Assembly: GCA_949825065.1 (NCBI GenBank)
Contig: OX463859.1
Span: 15,333,220 to 15,397,219, forward strand
Length of the DNA: 64,000 nt
Origin: Odontocerum albicorne
Lineage: Eukaryota > Arthropoda > Insecta > Trichoptera > Odontoceridae
Direction: 5' to 3'
In this document: piece after piece, positions 15,001 through 21,000 of the stretch
Numbering within the stretch: the stretch's first letter is position 1
Layout of the letters: each line of letters starts with the position of its first letter
Made by a program: the position numbers and the translations under genes
Notes under the pieces: model-generated
What the model was told of the DNA's origin: nothing
The model's database searches: none
What the model saw: only the letters and a program-made list of their open reading frames with translations

Positions 15001-18000
15001 TACGAATTCCATGGAAAGCAAGGCGAACGAACATCTCCATTCTTGAAGAACTAAGAATCACCGACAGATTGTCGACAATATGCCTTCGACGAGTCCTCTG
15101 ATTATTTGGGCACATTGCTCGTGGCCAAGGAGATTGTTTGAAGAAGTTTTAGTTACTGGAGGCGTAGAAGGACGAGGCACAAGAAGAAGAATCCCAATAC
15201 GTTGAACTGACCAAGTGAGAGACGAAACTCGACTACCCTTCGAGCCGCGGAGTGCAGGGATGGATGGAGGGGAGCCGTTGGAGGCTATCATGGGAGTCAT
15301 GATGCTCAGTCATGAGCTACACGATAGGATGACGTTTGTATCAAGTATTCAGCCAGGGTCAAATGGTTTGCATTCATGCTGAGCAGCGGACGTCTTAGGT
15401 TCGATTCCTGCCAAATTCACTTCCCCCCTGGTTTTATTCGTAGAACATTTTACATATGAATTCATATTTTTAAGTACCTTACATGTCGCTTATCATAATT
15501 TTTTTATAGCACTATAAAGCAACAAAAAAATCAGCACTGTATAAAATTCTCCGTAACAAAACGCTGCAGTAGATTAAATCTGCAGATCATTTGGGAAGTT
15601 TTACATAATTTCAAAGTTCGGATAATGTAAGTTTAATGTAATAACGACGGCCCCGTGGTCTAGTTGATAACATGCCTGTCTTCCAGCCCGGAGGTTGCGG
15701 ATTCGACTCCCGGGAAAAAAAGGTTTTCAGTCTGGTTTTCAATTAAGACCTCAAAACATATTTCTGGTTGGTTGTGGGAGTTACCACATGGCAATACTCC
15801 TATAAGGTTGTAATATATACAAATAAAGTGTTATACATGATTGTATAGCTGCCAGATGTGATTTGTTTAACATTAGTGGGTTCAAGTCCCGCGTTAGAGT
15901 GCCTTGAAGAGAGTTTGCTTTCTAAACGGCACTATATATGGTGAAGTTGTTCTTTGAAAATTTTGCCATCAGACTTAAGATTTAATATATTAAACTTGTG
16001 TGCTGACTGAAGTGCAACATCTTGCACACAATAAACTGATACAAACAAAGGCGTCTTTCATATACATATATATGGCTAATAATTGTACTCGTTTGTATAG
16101 CAGTTTGTGTCGTATTTGTGTCGATGCTCCAAACTTAAAGTTTCGCAAATATTATTAAATTTGACAGTTTTTTATTAGTTCCATTTAAGGATAGTTTTCA
16201 TTCAGAGTCCTGTACCTGAGCACCTGTTGTATCTGTCTAGGTGCGGCACTGGTCAGGAGCTTACCAAAATAATAAGATATTATTTTTACGTATCTAACGT
16301 TGAATTACACTTTTTTCTCTTGAGAAAACAACCGAAACAACGTGTTAGTTCACACAGTAATTTGAGATTAGCTCTTTTGTTTATTTTTTATATTCAACGA
16401 AAATAGGGTAATTGAAAGACATTAACATAAAATGTTCACTTTTGAAAATCATTGTACAAAATGAATGTATTTTGAGAGTAATTTTCGGATCAACACAACG
16501 TAAGATTTCAATATCTTTATACATTTTTCCTAAAAATTTATTACTCTCTGCAGTTCATTAATTAAAACATTGCTGCAATAAATGTTTATGAATAGTAATT
16601 ATATATATTTAATATTACGTCTTTAATAACTTTTATAAATATTTTTATTAAGGTTTCTAAAATCTCTCATTTCATATCGTTAGGTAAAACTAATTAATTG
16701 GCATAATTTTGTGAGAAAAAAGTAATAGAATTTTGAATTACTTTTATGGAGATAATAAATTTGAGATAACTCATTTTACGTACGCTTCTTTTTACTGTTC
16801 CAAAATGTTAATTTAAGAACATTATTTAGAGGTGAAATATTAATTTAAGGACTGTATCTTGAGCCAAAATTTTAATTTTAGAACAGTATATTGAGTTGAA
16901 ATTAAAATTTTAGAATAGTATATTGAGTTGAAATTTAAATTTTAAAACAGTATATTGAGTTGAAATAAAAATTTTAGAATAGTATACTTAGTTGAAATAA
17001 ATTTTTTAGAATAGTATATTGAGTAGAAATTTAAATTTTGGAACAGTATATTGAGTTGAAATTAAAATTTTAGGATAGTATATTTAGGTGAAATAAATAT
17101 TTTAGAATAGTATATTGAGTTGAAATTTAAATTTTGGAACAGTATATGTATTGAGTTGACATTAAATTTTTAGAACAGTATATTGAGTTGAAATAAATTT
17201 TTTAGAATAGTATATTGAGTTGAAATTAAAATTTTAGGACAGTATATTGAGTTGACATTAAAATTTTAGGACAGTATATTGAGTCGAAATTTTAATTTTA
17301 GGACAGTATTTTGAACCGAAATTTTAATTTGAGAACATCTTTTTGAGCTAAAATATAAATGTGAGATCAGCATTTTGATTTCAAATGTTAATTTGAACAC
17401 AGTATTTTGAGCTAAAATTTTAAGTTTAGAATAATATTTTGTGCCGAAACGTTAATTTGAGAACAGTATTTTGAGCCAAATGTTATTGAATTCTCATAAA
17501 TTAATGTATACCTATAAACTTTGTTATTTTGGTCCAATTGTCTGAAAAACATTTTACTTCGTAAAGAAAATGAACATATAGTTGATGGTGGGCAGCGCAA
17601 GAGATATAAGGATGTACTGCAAAACACGCCAAAAACATAAATAATCAGCACAACTGGAAACAAAATGCAACAGATTGAGCCAAAAATGGCATAGAACTGT
17701 TGCTTGATATCAGAAACCCATTGGAAAAAATAATACGCAGATAAGCTGCAAAAAGCTCCATGTCTTACATGCAACAGGATATGCCTAACACAAATTAGCA
17801 TTCATAGTCATTTCCGGTGGCATCAACGACAAATATTCATACCCTAATTTTCCACTCATCACGGCTAATGGTTGTTCATTCAATATTCATACAATTTCAA
17901 AAAGTGCTCTTGGGGGTAACTTTAGTTAACTGAGTTGCTGCGACATTCCATCGTCTCTCGTAGACGGAAAAACGCTTTCATTTAACACCCCACTTTGAAC

Positions 18001-21000
18001 GGTGCCTTCCAGTATACTCGTCACGGCTAATGACCAATCAATCTAATTGTCAAATAAACAAAACAATAAATATTTATAGATAAAATTAGCATACCTGATG
18101 ATGATATGAATTTAATTTTCCTAAATATTTTCCTTGATACGGTCCATCTTCATCATCGCAGATCGTTTCTGGAATAAAAAAGATGTATCAATTAAATATA
18201 CAATAATAATAATGAAACGGCAATTTATCCAGCGTCGTTTAGAGAACAAACTCTCCTCAAGGGTGGTCCAACTCGGGATTCTAATCAAGTATTATTGACA
18301 GATTAAAAATAAATATACATGTAAGTTGAGTGCAAGTAAAGGAAGGTAGTAGATGCGGCCTTTAGATACGGTATTCCCCCGCATCTGCATACGCTCAGAA
18401 AAACTTATTTGGTAGAAAACTTAGCAAGTAAAGACGAACTATGTTACATATATGTTAAAGAAAACTTTGTGAATCATTCGATATGTGATAGTAACTGATT
18501 CAGCTTTATAAAAAAAAACCTGCACTACATCAAAAGTAGTAAAAATTATAATATATACCACGTAGGTCTAAATTTTTCCTCAAGTTCAGATTCATCCCTA
18601 ATAATTTCATCCCGTATTCTGTCAGTCTCAGTGTAGTCTTTTCTACAGTATTTATTTGACACCTTTCAGTATTTTTTCACACCCACGGTTCACTCTCAAA
18701 CACCAAGGTTGGTTCTAAAATACTGCTGTGGACTGTCATCTTAACAGATTTTGATACTGTCCGGTTCTAGTATATATGGTATAATAAATTCTTCATGATT
18801 TATTTCTAAAATATAAATTATCGTCTCATTAAAATTCCATCATAAATATTTGCATAAGAAATATGAATTTGCAAAGGTTTTAAATAGGCTGTTTCCCACC
18901 GTCCAATTAAGTGTTATTGCTTAGAATTCTTCTTTCGTACGGTACCCCCTAATATACCCGAGATGGCCATGAGGAATATAATAAATCAGTATCAAGTACA
19001 CGAATCTTCACATCTGTATAACGTTCTTAACTGTCCTGCCACCCTTTTATATCTCGTCGAAGAAGTTCGGCACCTGTCAGATCATGGACTTGCTTTTCCA
19101 GTTCACCGCTCCTCATTTTTTACGTCATCATTTACAGTTCATGGTGTCAGGATTTGGAACCAGCTGCCAAGTAAGATAAGGTTAGCTTAGCGTGTGTCAA
19201 ACAGCATTATCCACTTTTACTAAATTCACGAACAAAATACCAAATTTTTGAAGAAGTTTAAGTGACAAGTATGAATAACAGAAGATTATGTATGACGAGA
19301 TGTATGATGTTGAAGAGTCAAAATGTGTGTACTTGGAGAGAAACGTTTGGAGATCTGTGCTCTCTGCCTACCCTTTCAAGAGACACGGCGTGATGATATA
19401 TATACGTATGTATGTATGTAAGAGTACATTTATTGTTTTCCGGCCTTGCTCTTCGACATGTTCGAACGACTAATTCAGATATGAAGAAGAGAGTACGAAA
19501 GAAAAGGAGATTATATATTTATTTATGTAACATACTAATGTGAGTGAAAGGCGTGGTAGAAGAAAGACAGTTTTATTAACCTTTCACTTCCTGTGCTAAA
19601 AAAAATCCTCCCATTCCGGTGCTGTGTATTCAATACACATATAAAAATGAGCGATTTTAAATCGGAAAAATAAGAATATTCGTAGCCAATCGCTCAAATT
19701 AATTAAATTTGAAGTCAAAAGTGATAATAATTGAAATTGAATAGCTGAAAACATGAAAAAAAACATCGGCCGATGTTCACAAAACGGACGAAGCGATCAC
19801 CTCGAACGAAAGCTCGCTGGCTACTAAGCGAGAGAAGCGAGCGAAATGAGGTCCTATTTCTTGCGTTCCCATATACCGAAGTAGAGTGAGAGTGAGACGT
19901 GAATAGCGTCACTTCCTCACCCATAGTGGTTTTTTAGAATGAATATACCTACGTCACACACTGGCACACGTTTGATTGTATTGGTGAATTTATTCCCGAT
20001 TTTCACAAAATATCTCTGATGTGGCCGATAAGTGCTAATTATTATTAAAATTATTTTTTCATTCAATGCGTAAATGTATTACGGAGGAATACCTAAAATG
20101 TGAATCCAGTATTTATTATATTTATAGATATATCAGAGTTAGAAGCAATGTGTACTAGTTACACATCACAGAACAGGAAGGGTTAAGTGAATGATATTTT
20201 GAAAGAATGAAACGTAAAAAAAATCGTAGGAGTTGTATGAATGTAGAAGAGGTAAAATATGCGTGTCAAGATCGGAAAATCTAGTGCTTTATTATCTCTG
20301 CCTACGCCAACAAGGAAAAAAAGTGTGATGGTATGTATGTATGTAATATAATAAATTGATAAATATCTTAGACACAAAGAAATGCAATTCTGACGCACAA
20401 AACTATGAATTTAATATTAGATACAAGAACAACTGCATAATTGTCGTCAGTAGCAATTTACCCGCTGATTACAGAGCAGTAATAATATCCTTGACATGTT
20501 AACGGAATGATGATATCAATTTATTTGCTTAATTTTTTTTTTACAATCGAATATTTTATTGTAGTTTAGTACGAAATATAACATCCGCAGTAAAATAGAG
20601 TGGTATTCATGAATCATGGTTTGTCCTTCGGCGATATATGAGAAAGTTTTCATGAATGCCGTTCGTAGTTAATATTCAACTTAGACTGTAATGCAAAACT
20701 GGAATATTATACTGCATTCACTCTATTGTCTCTTTATTACTTCGTTTCTGGCAATTTTATACTATTGGTAAGACCGAATCTAATGCAAACAGTCGTTTAC
20801 AACACTTTACGTTTCTACCCAATTTTAGTTTCGAAGACAATATAATTTATGATAAAGAAATAGACGACACTTGTGGTATAGTTGGTAAGACGCTTGACTT
20901 CCAACCGGGGGTTAAGGGTTTGATTCCCGATGTTACAAAAAAATGGTCCTAGTCTAGTAAAGAGATATTTATCACTTTCATGCATCGATCTCTTGCAACG

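Noticed and set aside
15350..15420. tRNA-like sequence with GGTTCGATTCCTGCC
   Set aside because: Only the B box is convincing. No cloverleaf could be drawn and no sister copy was found.
17412..17801. 129-codon minus-strand open frame, the second-longest in the window
   Set aside because: It is the shadow of a LINE-e relic on the plus strand and of the end of the 32-bp array. No motif on the minus strand.
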